Origin: Gammaproteobacteria bacterium
GTDB lineage: Bacteria > Pseudomonadota > Gammaproteobacteria > Thiohalobacterales > Thiohalobacteraceae
Length of the DNA: 32,268 nucleotides
Reading direction: 5' to 3'
Assembly (NCBI GenBank): GCA_016218375.1
Contig: JACREG010000001.1
Coordinates: 1-32,268, forward strand
A program made the position numbers and the translations under genes. This document shows, in pieces, positions 17,369-27,881 of the stretch. The notes below the pieces were generated by a model. It made no database searches, had not been told where the DNA came from, and saw only the letters and a list, made by a program, of their open reading frames with translations. How positions within the stretch are numbered: position 1 is the stretch's first letter; the number at the start of each line of letters is the position of its first letter.

Positions 17369-17540
17369 ATCTCATCACCTTTCGTCGCGAGACGGTTCGA
17401 GGGTGTGGCATGGATGGCTTTCGCGACCAAGGAGCGCGCAGGCATAGCTGGCACTATGTCGAGCACTCCGACCGAGCTAAAGCCAGACAGGGTGCGCCAT
17501 CGGGCCGTCGCAGTAGGAAGGTGATGGGATATGCAGGCTA
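17359..17540 (-). promoter_or_regulatory. Long inverted repeat joining glgC stop and GH57 start
   Basis: The arms at 17359-17381 and 17518-17540 are complementary at 21 of 23 positions. One arm covers the GH57 ribosome-binding site and first codons; the other begins with the glgC stop codon. Further shorter pairing continues inward (GCGA/UCGC, CGG/CCG, UGGCUUU/AAAGCCA). In the minus-strand mRNA the upstream arm contains CAUCACCUU, which would pair with the GH57 Shine-Dalgarno and AUG. A candidate translational control hairpin; not a known class. Confidence 0.6.
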
Positions 17541-18806
17541 TCGGACATGGTGCAACTCCTGGCCGAGCATTTCCGGCGTCACCAACACCACGCCGCCTTT
17601 GGATACATGAAAGCGTTTGGCATCGACCGCGACATCCTCGCCGATGACGGTGTCCGGCGGGATACGGCAGCCCTTGTCGATCACCGCGCGGGTAATGCGG
17701 CAGTTCTCGCCGATTTCGACATTGGGCAGCACCACGGCGTCCTCCAGTTTGGTCCGCGAATGGACTTTGACATTCGAGAACAGCAGCGAGTGGCGCACTA
17801 GCGCGCCGGAGATGATGCAGCCGCCGGAGACCATAGAGTCCACTGCCATGCCGCGGCGATCATCGTCGTCGAAGACGAACTTGGCCGGCGGCAGTTGCTC
17901 CTGATAGGTCCAGATCGGCCACTGGGCGTCGTAGAGATTCAGTTCCGGCGTGATGCCGATCAATTCCAGATTGGCCGCCCAGAAGGCGTCGACCGTACCG
18001 ACGTCGCGCCAATACGCCTGCTTGCCGGTCTCCTCGTCGCGGAACGGATAGGCGATCATCTTGTGCAATTGGATGACGTTGGGAATGATGTCCTTGCCGA
18101 AATCGTGGGACGAGGCGTCGTTGTCGCTGTCCTCGATGAGGATCTGGTACAGGAACTCGGTGTTGAAGACATAAATGCCCATCGAGGCCAACGCCACGTC
18201 CGGCCGTCCCGGTATGGACTGCGGGTTGTCGGGCTTTTCCTGGAACTCGACGACGCGGTTGTCGGCATCCACACTCATCACGCCGAACTCGCGCGCGCGC
18301 TCCAGCGGCACTTCGATGCAACCTACGGTCATGTCCGCGCCGCGTTTGACGTGGTCGGCGATCATCGGGCCGTAGTCCATTTTATAGATATGGTCGCCGG
18401 CCAGGATCAGCACGAACTCGGGATGGTGATTGCGGATGATGTCCAGATTCTGATAGACGGCGTTGGCGGTACCTTCGTACCAAGAGGTCTCGATGCGTTG
18501 TTGCGCCGGCAACAGCTCGACGAACTCGTTGAACTCGCCGCGCAGGAAATTCCAGCCACGGTGGATGTGCTGGATCAGCGAATGCGCCTTGTATTGGGTG
18601 AGCACGCCGATGCTGCGGATGCCGGAGTTCATGCAATTGGACAGCGGGAAGTCGATGATGCGGAACTTGCCGCCGAAGGGCACCGCGGGTTTGGCGCGCC
18701 ACAGAGTCAGATGTTTGAGGCGGGAACCGCGCCCCCCCGCCAGAATCAGCGCCAGGGTGTTGCGGGTAAGACGGCTGACGAAACGCCGCGTCTGGCCGGG
18801 AATCAT
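17538..18806 (-). CDS. glgC: Glucose-1-phosphate adenylyltransferase (ADP-glucose pyrophosphorylase)
   Basis: GlgC makes ADP-glucose from ATP and glucose-1-phosphate, the committed step of bacterial glycogen synthesis. The 422-residue length matches the family (E. coli 431). The N-terminal nucleotidyltransferase motif [17 protein letters not shown] and the [20 protein letters not shown] block are intact. Further family blocks are [31 protein letters not shown] and the FQEKP motif. The C-terminus carries left-handed-helix hexapeptides ([20 protein letters not shown]). A strong ribosome-binding site, AAAGGAG, precedes the ATG. It heads the glgC-GH57-malQ operon and is divergent from glgB, about 200 bases away. 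Allosteric control is expected from the family but cannot be read here. Confidence 0.97.
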   Translation of the reverse strand: MIPGQTRRFVSRLTRNTLALILAGGRGSRLKHLTLWRAKPAVPFGGKFRIIDFPLSNCMNSGIRSIGVLTQYKAHSLIQHIHRGWNFLRGEFNEFVELLPAQQRIETSWYEGTANAVYQNLDIIRNHHPEFVLILAGDHIYKMDYGPMIADHVKRGADMTVGCIEVPLERAREFGVMSVDADNRVVEFQEKPDNPQSIPGRPDVALASMGIYVFNTEFLYQILIEDSDNDASSHDFGKDIIPNVIQLHKMIAYPFRDEETGKQAYWRDVGTVDAFWAANLELIGITPELNLYDAQWPIWTYQEQLPPAKFVFDDDDRRGMAVDSMVSGGCIISGALVRHSLLFSNVKVHSRTKLEDAVVLPNVEIGENCRITRAVIDKGCRIPPDTVIGEDVAVDAKRFHVSKGGVVLVTPEMLGQELHHVR

Positions 18807-19004
18807 GCTCGCATATCTCCTTTATTTTAGGCATTCACACCGCGCTGGAACGAATCCTGCCAAACCGTAAAGCTGCCGGCCGTGACCCACAGCCGTTCCC
18901 TGCACCGGTCTATGGTACCATTTGGCCATCAACTTGGAATGACATCCCTGCCCCACGCATCGACCCTGCCGGGCAGACCCGCACCCCCCACTCGGTACTG
19001 CGCC

Positions 19005-21191
<2,187 letters not shown>

Positions 21192-21192
21192 T

Positions 21193-21732
21193 TTATTTCT
21201 GCTTCGGCCGGAACGCCTTGACGAAGGCTTCGTCGGTAACGAGAAACGGACCGCCGATGAGATCGACGCAATACGGCACGGCGGGAAACACCGCCTCCAG
21301 ACACTCGGCGATGGCGGTGGGTTTGCCCGGCAGGTTGATGATGAGCGAACCACCGCGGATACCCGCGAGCTGCCGCGACAGGATCGCGGTCGGCACATGC
21401 TTGAGCGACACCGCGCGCATCTGCTCGCCGAACCCCGGCATGAGTTTTTCGATCACCGCCTCGGTCGCCTCGGGCGTGACATCGCGCGGCGCCGGGCCGG
21501 TGCCGCCGGTGGTGACCACCAGGCAACACGCTTCGTCGTCGCATAACGCCTTGAGCGTCGCCTCGACCTGCGCGCGTTCGTCGGGAATCAGCCGCGCGAC
21601 CGCTTCCCAGGGCGAAGTCAGCGCGTGCGACAACCACGCGCGGATGGCCGGCCCGCCGAGATCTTCGTAATCGCCGCGACTGGCGCGGTCGGAGACGGTG
21701 ACGATACCGATACGGGCAACGGCTGAACTCAT
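21193..21732 (-). CDS. mog: Molybdopterin adenylyltransferase (Mog/MoaB family)
   Basis: The family adenylates molybdopterin before molybdenum insertion, in the cytoplasm. The 179-residue protein opens MSSAVARIGIVTVSDRASRG and carries the diagnostic VTTGGTGPAPRDVTPEAT block and the SLIINLPGKP segment. The same frame is open beyond 21732, but the chosen ATG matches the family start and has a CGAGG stretch upstream. E. coli Mog is slightly longer (about 195), and MoaB proteins share these motifs; the RDVTPEAT form and the C-terminal GGPFLVTDEA favour Mog. It faces glgB tail-to-tail and is divergent from a MoaD/ThiS-like gene. Confidence 0.9.
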   Translation of the reverse strand: MSSAVARIGIVTVSDRASRGDYEDLGGPAIRAWLSHALTSPWEAVARLIPDERAQVEATLKALCDDEACCLVVTTGGTGPAPRDVTPEATEAVIEKLMPGFGEQMRAVSLKHVPTAILSRQLAGIRGGSLIINLPGKPTAIAECLEAVFPAVPYCVDLIGGPFLVTDEAFVKAFRPKQK

Positions 21733-21908
21733 GCGCGAAACCTCGGGAATTGTTCGGGTGCGGCAGTATAACAAAGCCATCGTGTCGTAGGCCAAACTCA
21801 ATCGTAGACCGGAGGAATCGCACGCGCAAACCCGCAGAGCACCTGTTGTTGACCTTCCGCGCACCAACCGGACAATACAGCCCACATCGCTCCCACAGGA
21901 ATCGAATC

Positions 21909-22160
21909 ATGGCCAAGGTACTCTATTTCGGCAGCCTGCCCGACCGCATCGGTCGCGGCGCCGAGGATTTGTTTCTGCCCAAGACCGTGCACACCACGCG
22001 CGAACTGCTGCGCTACCTGCGCGAACGCGGCAAGGCCTGGGAAGAAGCCTTGAATGACGAGCAACTCACTATCACCGTGAACAAACAATTCCTCGATCTG
22101 GATCATCCGATCAGCGATCAGGACGAGATCGCGTTGATCTCCAAGGGGCTGGGGCGGTAG
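21909..22160 (+). CDS. MoaD/ThiS-family ubiquitin-like protein lacking the C-terminal Gly-Gly
   Basis: An 83-residue beta-grasp protein with the MoaD pattern: KVLYFGSLPDRIGRGAE at the start, a helical TRELLRYLRERG segment, TITVNKQF, and ISDQDEIALISKGLGR at the end. Sulfur carriers of this family end in Gly-Gly, which is adenylated and turned into a thiocarboxylate. Here the end is GLGR followed by the stop, so it does not have the normal tail. It may be a structural homologue, need trimming, or be an inactive copy. The ATG at 21909 has CAGGAA upstream. It is divergent from mog; no moaA, moaC or moaE is nearby. Confidence 0.82.
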   Translation: MAKVLYFGSLPDRIGRGAEDLFLPKTVHTTRELLRYLRERGKAWEEALNDEQLTITVNKQFLDLDHPISDQDEIALISKGLGR

Positions 22161-22242
22161 TGACATCGCCATTTATTGCGACTTACATAAGAACATGGCA
22201 CCTGCTTGTAGGAGCGGGTTGTTAACGCGTTGGAGCATAGCT

Positions 22243-22818
22243 TTGGAAGCCTTCCTTATTTCCACGGGCATCGTCGCCCTCGCCGAGATCGGCGATAAAA
22301 CCCAACTTCTGGCCTTTATCCTGGCCGCCAAATTTCGCAAACCGCTACCGATCGTTGCGGGCATTCTGGTCGCCACCGTCGCGAATCACAGCTTCGCCGG
22401 CGCGCTCGGCGCCTGGATTACTGCGCTGCTGGCCCCACAGACATTGCGCTGGATTCTCGGTCTCTCGTTTGTCGCCATGGCGGTCTGGACATTGATCCCC
22501 GACGAGTTCGACGAGGACGACGCCAAGCTCGCGCGCCTGGGCATCTTCGGCACCACACTGGTGGCATTCTTCCTCGCCGAAATGGGCGACAAGACGCAAG
22601 TTGCCACCGTCGCGCTGGCGGCTCAATATCGGGCCATCGTCCTGGTTGTCGCCGGCACCACCTTGGGTATGCTGATCGCCAACGTACCGGCCGTGCTGTT
22701 GGGCGACCGCATCGCCCAGCGCATGCCGGTGCGGCTGGTGCATGGCATCGCCGCAGGTGTCTTTGCGCTACTGGGCATCGCCACCCTGCTCGGCGCCGGC
22801 GCAGACCTGGGATTTTGA
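22243..22818 (+). CDS. GDT1/UPF0016-family membrane cation exporter (probable Mn2+)
   Basis: A 191-residue integral membrane protein of six expected helices made of two similar halves, each with the family's acidic motif: EIGDKTQ (15-21) and EMGDKTQ (113-119). Members such as yeast Gdt1, human TMEM165 and bacterial MneA move Mn2+ or Ca2+ out of the cytoplasm. The start is probably a TTG at 22243 with GGAG seven bases upstream, giving the usual opening MEAFLISTGIVALAEIGDK. An ATG at 22195 would add 16 residues of non-family sequence. The acidic loop DEFDEDD lies between the halves. A CDF exporter gene follows after 35 bases, so the two may be cotranscribed. Confidence 0.88.
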   Translation: MEAFLISTGIVALAEIGDKTQLLAFILAAKFRKPLPIVAGILVATVANHSFAGALGAWITALLAPQTLRWILGLSFVAMAVWTLIPDEFDEDDAKLARLGIFGTTLVAFFLAEMGDKTQVATVALAAQYRAIVLVVAGTTLGMLIANVPAVLLGDRIAQRMPVRLVHGIAAGVFALLGIATLLGAGADLGF

Positions 22819-22853
22819 GTCCACCATTTGCACGCATGACAAAGGGTCACACT

Positions 22854-23813
22854 ATGCATACGCACGACTTGTCCAATTGGACTCACGAACACGTCTTCGA
22901 CGCGGGCAATCGTGCGGCGGAGCGCAGTACCCGCGCCGTGATGTGGATCACCGCCGCCATGATGGTCGTGGAAATTGCCGCCGGCTGGTGGTTCAACTCC
23001 ATGGCGCTGCTCGCCGACGGCTGGCATATGAGTTCGCATGCCGTGGCGATTGGTTTAAGCGCCTTCGCCTACGCCGCCGCGCGCCGCTATGCGCGCGATC
23101 CGCGTTTCGCCTTCGGCACCTGGAAGATCGAAATCCTCGGCGGCTTCGCCAGCGCGATCTTCCTGCTCGGCGTCGCCGCCATGATGGTGTTCGGTTCGGT
23201 CGAGCGCATTCTGGCGCCGCAGCCGATTCACTATCAAGAAGCGATGATCGTCGCGGCGCTGGGTTTGGTCGTGAACATCGTTTGTGCAATGATCCTCGGC
23301 AACGCGCACGATCATCACGGTCACGACGATTACCATCATAGTCATGGTCATGCGCACGATCACGATCACCACCACCACGACCTAAACCTCAAGTCGGCCT
23401 ACCTGCACGTCATCGCCGACGCCGCCACGTCGGTGCTCGCCATCGTCGCATTGGCCGGCGGCTGGCTGTACGGCTGGTCCTGGCTTGATCCGGTCATGGG
23501 CATTGTCGGCGCCACGCTGGTCGCTGTGTGGGCCAAGGGTCTGCTGATCGAAACCGGCAAGGTCTTGCTCGACCGCGAAATGGATCACCCCGTCGTCGCC
23601 GAAATCCGCGAAGTCATCGAAACCGGCGCCGATGCCGACGCAACGCGCATCGCCGACCTGCACGTCTGGCGCGTCGGCCGCGGCGCTTACGCCTGCGCCG
23701 TCAGCATCGTCACCCACAACCCGAATCTCACTGCCGAGCGCGTGCGCGAACAACTCGCCGTGCACGAGGAAATCGTGCATAGCACGATTGAGATTCAGCG
23801 ATGTTGTACCTAA
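22854..23813 (+). CDS. CDF-family divalent metal cation exporter (DmeF-like)
   Basis: A 319-residue cation diffusion facilitator that exports Co, Ni, Zn or similar ions by proton antiport. The N-terminus has a His-rich start (MHTHDLSNWTHEHVF) typical of DmeF proteins. Metal-site motifs are seen in helix 2 (LLADGWHMSSH) and helix 5 (HVIADAATS). Between them is a long cytoplasmic loop very rich in His and Asp (about residues 150-180), which probably buffers or senses metal. A soluble C-terminal domain (about 225-319, ADLHVWRVGRGAYACAV) follows. The start at 22854 has AAAGGG upstream; 22836 and 22815 are in-frame alternatives. It follows the GDT1 gene in the same direction. Confidence 0.93.
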   Translation: MHTHDLSNWTHEHVFDAGNRAAERSTRAVMWITAAMMVVEIAAGWWFNSMALLADGWHMSSHAVAIGLSAFAYAAARRYARDPRFAFGTWKIEILGGFASAIFLLGVAAMMVFGSVERILAPQPIHYQEAMIVAALGLVVNIVCAMILGNAHDHHGHDDYHHSHGHAHDHDHHHHDLNLKSAYLHVIADAATSVLAIVALAGGWLYGWSWLDPVMGIVGATLVAVWAKGLLIETGKVLLDREMDHPVVAEIREVIETGADADATRIADLHVWRVGRGAYACAVSIVTHNPNLTAERVREQLAVHEEIVHSTIEIQRCCT

Positions 23814-24029
23814 GCAAGCCCCGCGTAGTCGAACCGTCATGCCCACGTAGGAAACCAGCGCGACTTGCGCAGCGGGCCACCGCCGTCTATACCTCGTGGG
23901 TCGGATCAGGGCTATCCCGGTCAGACGACACCTGAAACCGTACCGCACGGTTCCCGTCCTGCCGACGCTCGCACGGCCTCACCCGCGCCGCGGGTGCCCC
24001 TCTGTAATCCGAAACAAGGAGTACACACT

Positions 24030-24341
24030 ATGCGCAAGACGCACATGACCACCACGATTGCCACGCTGGTTCTGCTGGCCGGTGGCCCCGTTCAGGCCCG
24101 GCAGCAAAGCGCCGATTTCCAGACTCTGGACACCGATGCCAACGGCTACATCTCGCAGGAAGAGGCCGCCGCCAATCCGGATATCAGTACCCGCTGGATG
24201 AACCTGGATACGGACAAAAACAATGTGTTGGACAAGTCCGAATTCAGCGCCTTTGAAACCGGCACCGAAGACATGATGAACCAGGACAGGCCTATGCAGG
24301 ACGGCGGCACGGCGCCTGCCATGCCGGGACGTCGCTATTAG
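24030..24341 (+). CDS. Small exported EF-hand protein
   Basis: A 103-residue protein with a signal peptide (about 1-24, TTTIATLVLLAGGPVQARQQ). Two EF-hand loops follow. The first is canonical: Asp34, Asp36, Asn38, Gly39 and Glu45 in DTDANGYISQEE. The second has Asp60, Asp62, Asn64 and Glu71 but Asn instead of the usual Gly at loop position 6. It should bind calcium in the periplasm; the partner is unknown. The Gly/Pro/Met-rich tail is probably unstructured. A strong ribosome-binding site AAGGAG precedes the ATG. The 216 bases upstream contain no gene I can support. Confidence 0.88.
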   Translation: MRKTHMTTTIATLVLLAGGPVQARQQSADFQTLDTDANGYISQEEAAANPDISTRWMNLDTDKNNVLDKSEFSAFETGTEDMMNQDRPMQDGGTAPAMPGRRY

Positions 24342-24378
24342 TCAGGAGTTTATGAATCGGTACGGGCCGGCGACCGGA

Positions 24379-24873
24379 TCAGGAGGTCTTGTCGTCGGCC
24401 TGGGCGACCCGCTCGGTGCAATTACTCAGCACCAGTTTGGGAGGGTTCATGGAAAAGATGAATGGCGCGGCCTGGCGCAGTGCGCTAAGCCCAAGAATCT
24501 GCCGGGTCTTGCCCGGAAACACCGCTGCCTCGACATCCCGAAGCAGGCAAGACTCGCCAATGCGCAGTTGGCTGATGCGATAAACCGGCACCTTCATGGA
24601 GCTGCCATCGGCCAGTACGCCCGACAGGTCTTTGACATAACTGGCACCGCCGGATTGCAGCAAGGTCTTCAGTGTTTCTTCGTTGATAGTCATATAGCCG
24701 GAGCCGGTATCGACCATCAGATCCACCGCCCCCACACCGAGGATTTCCCCCGCAACATAATAAGTTGCGGCACCTCTATCCAGCATCGGCACATTGCTGT
24801 CGAAATCGACGGCCGCCGCGGTACCGGCGCCCAACACCATGCTGGCTATTACCCACCTGATAATTTGCTGCAT
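24379..24873 (-). CDS. Periplasmic retropepsin-like aspartic protease
   Basis: A 164-residue protein of the clan AA single-domain aspartic protease type, which acts as a dimer. A signal peptide (about 1-21, IIRWVIASMVLGAGTAAA) indicates export. The catalytic motif is DTGSG (55-59) in DLMVDTGSGYMTI. A flap-like region (GVLADGSSMKVPVYRI) and the ILGLSALRQAAPF block follow, as in bacterial TIGR02281-like proteins. GAGGGA sits upstream of the ATG. Its tail faces the EF-hand gene convergently, with about 37 bases between them. A CRP-type palindrome lies 326 bases upstream of its start and could belong to its promoter. The substrate is unknown. Confidence 0.86.
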   Translation of the reverse strand: MQQIIRWVIASMVLGAGTAAAVDFDSNVPMLDRGAATYYVAGEILGVGAVDLMVDTGSGYMTINEETLKTLLQSGGASYVKDLSGVLADGSSMKVPVYRISQLRIGESCLLRDVEAAVFPGKTRQILGLSALRQAAPFIFSMNPPKLVLSNCTERVAQADDKTS

Positions 24874-25271
24874 ACATCCCTCATGGTACTGCTGGGCTTC
24901 GGCGGATCTCGATCAAACCAGTGCAACTATCAGACCAATCGTCATTGGGGGCTACCGTCCAACGTCCATGTTTTCCGCTATCTATCTGGACGATATGCAG
25001 ACCTAACCCTACCGCTGGGCGGAGGCATTGTCTCGCTCTCACCTATCTCTTCGGCCGGAAACGCCAAGCCTTGATCGCCACAACCACGTTGGGCAGCGTA
25101 ACACTGACGACTCTATCGGTCGCCCTGCGTATCAAGCGATCTACATGACATATGACTTGTCGAGCACCTATTCCATATCTACAAGCTATGCACGCTGCTG
25201 TGACGCACATCACAACGGAGCGCGCCCGCCCAGAGCGATCAGGGGATTGTGGATATCGATAAAGAGGGAAA
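24874..25271. other. Gene-free stretch between the aspartic protease and radical SAM genes
   Basis: About 400 bases with no protein frame I can support; short open frames here lack family similarity and ribosome-binding sites. It looks less GC-rich than its surroundings. The only clear signal is the CRP-type palindrome at 25199-25214. It must hold the promoter of the leftward protease gene and could also hold a small RNA. Confidence 0.6.
25199..25214. promoter_or_regulatory. CRP/Vfr-type binding palindrome
   Basis: TGTGA-CGCACA-TCACA has both perfect half-sites and the correct six-base spacer of the CRP consensus. It lies upstream of the leftward aspartic protease gene (326 bases from its ATG) and 57 bases past the stop of the radical SAM gene. 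No -10/-35 pair could be fixed to it by eye. Confidence 0.5.
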
Positions 25272-26369
25272 TCAAGCGTACGCGGATAAACGCACCAGTT
25301 GCCGCTGGGCGCCCCACTGCCCCGGTTGCGCCTCGAACACGCCGGGCAACGCGGTTCCGCAAGCCTTGCAGCGGCCATCGGCGGTGAGGTTCCAGTCGCC
25401 GAGCACATACCAATCGCGGCCGATCAGCAGCTTGCCGCAGGTATGGCAGTAAGTACTTTCACCTTTGGCATCGTGCACGTTGCCGGTGTAGGCGTAACGC
25501 ACGCCGTTGGCGAGCGCGATGTCGCGGGCACGGGTCAGGGTTGCGGGCGGGGTGGGCGGCACGTCGAGCATTTTCCAATCGGGATGGAAGGCGCTGAAGT
25601 GCAACGGCACGTCCGGGCCGAGGTGTTCCACAACCCATTTGCTCAGCGATTCGATTTCGCTGCTGGCATCGTTATGACCGGGGATCAGCAGCGTGGTGAT
25701 CTCGAACCACACCTGGGTCTCGTGCTTGAGGTATTCCAGTGTCTCCAGCACCGGCTGCAAGTGTCCGCCGGTGAGTTTCCAATAGAAATCCTCGGTGAAC
25801 GCCTTCAGATCGACGTTCGCCGCGTCCATGTACCGGTAGAACTCCTGGCGCGGCTCGGCCGTCACGTAGCCCGCCGTGACCGCCACGGATTTGATGCCGC
25901 GCGCGTGACAGGCCTGCGCCACGTCGATGGCATATTCGTGAAAGATCACCGGGTCGTTGTAGGTAAATGCGACGCTGCGACACCCGAGCTCGACGGCAAC
26001 CCGGGCGATCTTCTCCGGCGAGGCCGCATCCGCCAGCGTGTCGATTTCGCGCGACTTGCTGATATCCCAGTTCTGGCAGAACTTGCAGGCCAGATTGCAG
26101 CCGGCGGTACCGAACGACAGCACCGGCGTGCCGGGCAGAAAATGATTCAGCGGCTTTTTCTCGATGGGGTCGATGCAGTAACCGCTGGAACGGCCGTAGG
26201 TCGTCAGCACAATGGCGTTGTTCTGATTGGCGCGCACGAAGCATAGCCCGCGCTGACCTTCGTGTAACTTGCAGAATCGCGGGCACACATCGCATTGCAC
26301 CCGGCCGTCGTCGAGCATGTGCCAATATTTGGTGGGAACCACCGTTGCGGCTGACCCGTCGTTTGTCAT
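25272..26369 (-). CDS. AmmeMemoRadiSam system radical SAM enzyme
   Basis: A 365-residue radical SAM protein. The cluster-binding motif is CNLACKFC (Cys91, Cys95, Cys98). An N-terminal Cys group (Cys26, 29, 33, 43 in CDVCPRFCKLHEGQRGLC) and a C-terminal zinc-ribbon-like pair (CHTC near residue 315 and CKAC near 345) are typical of this subfamily. The middle includes VAFTYNDPVIFHEYA and NVDLKAF, as in pyruvate-formate-lyase-activase-like enzymes. The family occurs with Memo and AMMECR1 proteins, both encoded divergently next door, and its reaction is not established. GGAG lies upstream of the ATG. The 132-base gap to the Memo gene must hold promoters for both directions. Confidence 0.93.
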   Translation of the reverse strand: MTNDGSAATVVPTKYWHMLDDGRVQCDVCPRFCKLHEGQRGLCFVRANQNNAIVLTTYGRSSGYCIDPIEKKPLNHFLPGTPVLSFGTAGCNLACKFCQNWDISKSREIDTLADAASPEKIARVAVELGCRSVAFTYNDPVIFHEYAIDVAQACHARGIKSVAVTAGYVTAEPRQEFYRYMDAANVDLKAFTEDFYWKLTGGHLQPVLETLEYLKHETQVWFEITTLLIPGHNDASSEIESLSKWVVEHLGPDVPLHFSAFHPDWKMLDVPPTPPATLTRARDIALANGVRYAYTGNVHDAKGESTYCHTCGKLLIGRDWYVLGDWNLTADGRCKACGTALPGVFEAQPGQWGAQRQLVRLSAYA

Positions 26370-26501
26370 ACATCCAACTCCAACACTGCTGATAGGAGAA
26401 GTATAGGCCGTATCGTAAAGCGTATCGCAGGGCTCAGGGCTACTTGATTTCGGCGCGCATCGGTGCCATTTAATAGCTATCGCATTGCGCAGGTTTTTCC
26501 C

Positions 26502-27299
26502 ATGCAGACCATCCGCCCGCCGGCCGTCGCCGGTATGTTCTATCCCGCCGACGCCGGGGAATTACAAACCCAGGTGAACGATTTCCTGCGTAGCGCGGCG
26601 GCCACAAACATCGCTACGGACGCGCCGCCCAAGGCGCTGATCGCGCCGCACGCCGGTTATATCTATTCCGGGCCGATTGCGGCGAGTGCCTATGCGCGGG
26701 TGCGCGCGCTGCGCGAACAAATCACTCGCGTGGTGCTGCTCGGCCCCGCGCACCGGGTCGCGTTCCGCGGCCTAGCCGCCAGCAGCGCCCGCGCGTTCCG
26801 CACGCCGTTGGGCGATATCCCCGTGGATAGCGCCGCGCTGTCCGCGCTGAGCACTTTGCCGCAGGTGCGAACCCTCGACGAGGCACATGCCCAGGAACAC
26901 AGCCTGGAAGTACAACTGCCGTTTCTGCAAACGGTACTCGATAGCTTCACGCTACTGCCGCTGGTGGTCGGCGATGCGACCTATGCCGAGGTCGCCGAGG
27001 TGTTGGAGCACGTCTGGGGCGGCCCGGAAACCTTGATCGTCATCAGCTCCGATCTCAGCCATTACCACGATTACGTCACCGCGCAACGCATGGACACGGC
27101 CACCTCGCACGCCATCGAGACGTTGCAACCGGAACGCATCGATTACGAACACGCCTGCGGTCGCACGCCGGTCGGGGGGTTGCTGACAGCGGCGCGCGCA
27201 CATGGCTTGCACGCGGAGATCGTCGACCTGCGCAATTCCGGCGACACCGCCGGTCCACGCGATCAAGTGGTCGGTTACGGTGCGTATGTCATCCACTGA
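26502..27299 (+). CDS. AmmeMemoRadiSam system protein B (Memo family)
   Basis: A 265-residue Memo/LigB-like protein. Family blocks are RPPAVAGMFYPAD, IAPHAGYIYSG (His50), LLGPAHRVAF (His84), EHSLEVQLPF, ISSDLSHYHDY and HACGRTPVGG (Cys219). His50, His84 and Cys219 match the metal-binding trio reported for human MEMO1 (His49, His81, Cys244), so a metal site is likely. No signal peptide is seen, so it should be cytoplasmic. The ATG at 26502 gives the family start; an upstream ATG at 26463 adds 13 unrelated residues. Its 3' end overlaps the AMMECR1-like gene by 14 bases, suggesting translational coupling. The bacterial function is unknown. Confidence 0.94.
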   Translation: MQTIRPPAVAGMFYPADAGELQTQVNDFLRSAAATNIATDAPPKALIAPHAGYIYSGPIAASAYARVRALREQITRVVLLGPAHRVAFRGLAASSARAFRTPLGDIPVDSAALSALSTLPQVRTLDEAHAQEHSLEVQLPFLQTVLDSFTLLPLVVGDATYAEVAEVLEHVWGGPETLIVISSDLSHYHDYVTAQRMDTATSHAIETLQPERIDYEHACGRTPVGGLLTAARAHGLHAEIVDLRNSGDTAGPRDQVVGYGAYVIH

Positions 27300-27855
27300 A
27301 ACAACGCTCGACACCGCCAGTCGTCAACGCCTAGTGCAAATCGCGCGCGATTCCATTGTGCATGGGTTGAAACACGGTCGCGCCTTGCCGATCGATGCGC
27401 GCGATTATCCGGACACCCTGCGCGTGCCCCGCGCAACTTTTGTGACGTTACATAAAGACGGCGAACTGCGTGGTTGCATCGGCACGCTGGAAGCGCATCG
27501 GCCACTGGTGGAGGATGTCGCGGACAACGCCTTCAATGCAGCCTTCCACGACCCGCGTTTCGTGCCGCTGCGTGCCGAGGAATTCCCGCACCTGGACATG
27601 CGCATCTCGGTACTCAGCCCACCCATGCCGATGACGTTTCGCGACGAGGCCGATCTGCTCGCGCAACTGCGTCCCGGTATCGACGGCCTGATCCTCGCCG
27701 CGCCCGATCATTACGGTACGTTCCTGCCCTCGGTCTGGGAATCGCTGCCGCGTGCCGAGGATTTTCTTCGTCACCTCAAACGCAAGGCGGATTTGCCGGC
27801 GGACTACTGGTCATCTGAGCTGCAGATGCAGCGTTACACCACGGAAGCGTTTTAG
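27286..27855 (+). CDS. AmmeMemoRadiSam system protein A (AMMECR1 family)
   Basis: A 189-residue AMMECR1-domain protein. The hallmark GELRGCIGTLEA block is at about 60-71, followed by NAFNAAFHDPRF, LDMRISVLSPP and the C-terminal GTFLPSVWESLP segment. The start ATG at 27286 lies inside the end of the Memo gene (14-base overlap in another frame), with no separate ribosome-binding site, so translation is probably coupled. Together with the divergent radical SAM gene it completes the three-part system. Biochemical function is not established for the family in bacteria. A weak hairpin follows the stop. Confidence 0.94.
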   Translation: MSSTETTLDTASRQRLVQIARDSIVHGLKHGRALPIDARDYPDTLRVPRATFVTLHKDGELRGCIGTLEAHRPLVEDVADNAFNAAFHDPRFVPLRAEEFPHLDMRISVLSPPMPMTFRDEADLLAQLRPGIDGLILAAPDHYGTFLPSVWESLPRAEDFLRHLKRKADLPADYWSSELQMQRYTTEAF

Positions 27856-27881
27856 AAATACGCTATTAACCGTACAGAACC

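Noticed and set aside
22161-22242. Manganese (yybP-ykoY) riboswitch before the GDT1-family gene
   Set aside because: The gap is too short, and the conserved purine-rich internal loops are not visible.
25028-25387. 119-codon plus-strand frame in the gene-free stretch
   Set aside because: No ribosome-binding site and no recognisable domain; it runs into the antisense of the radical SAM gene.
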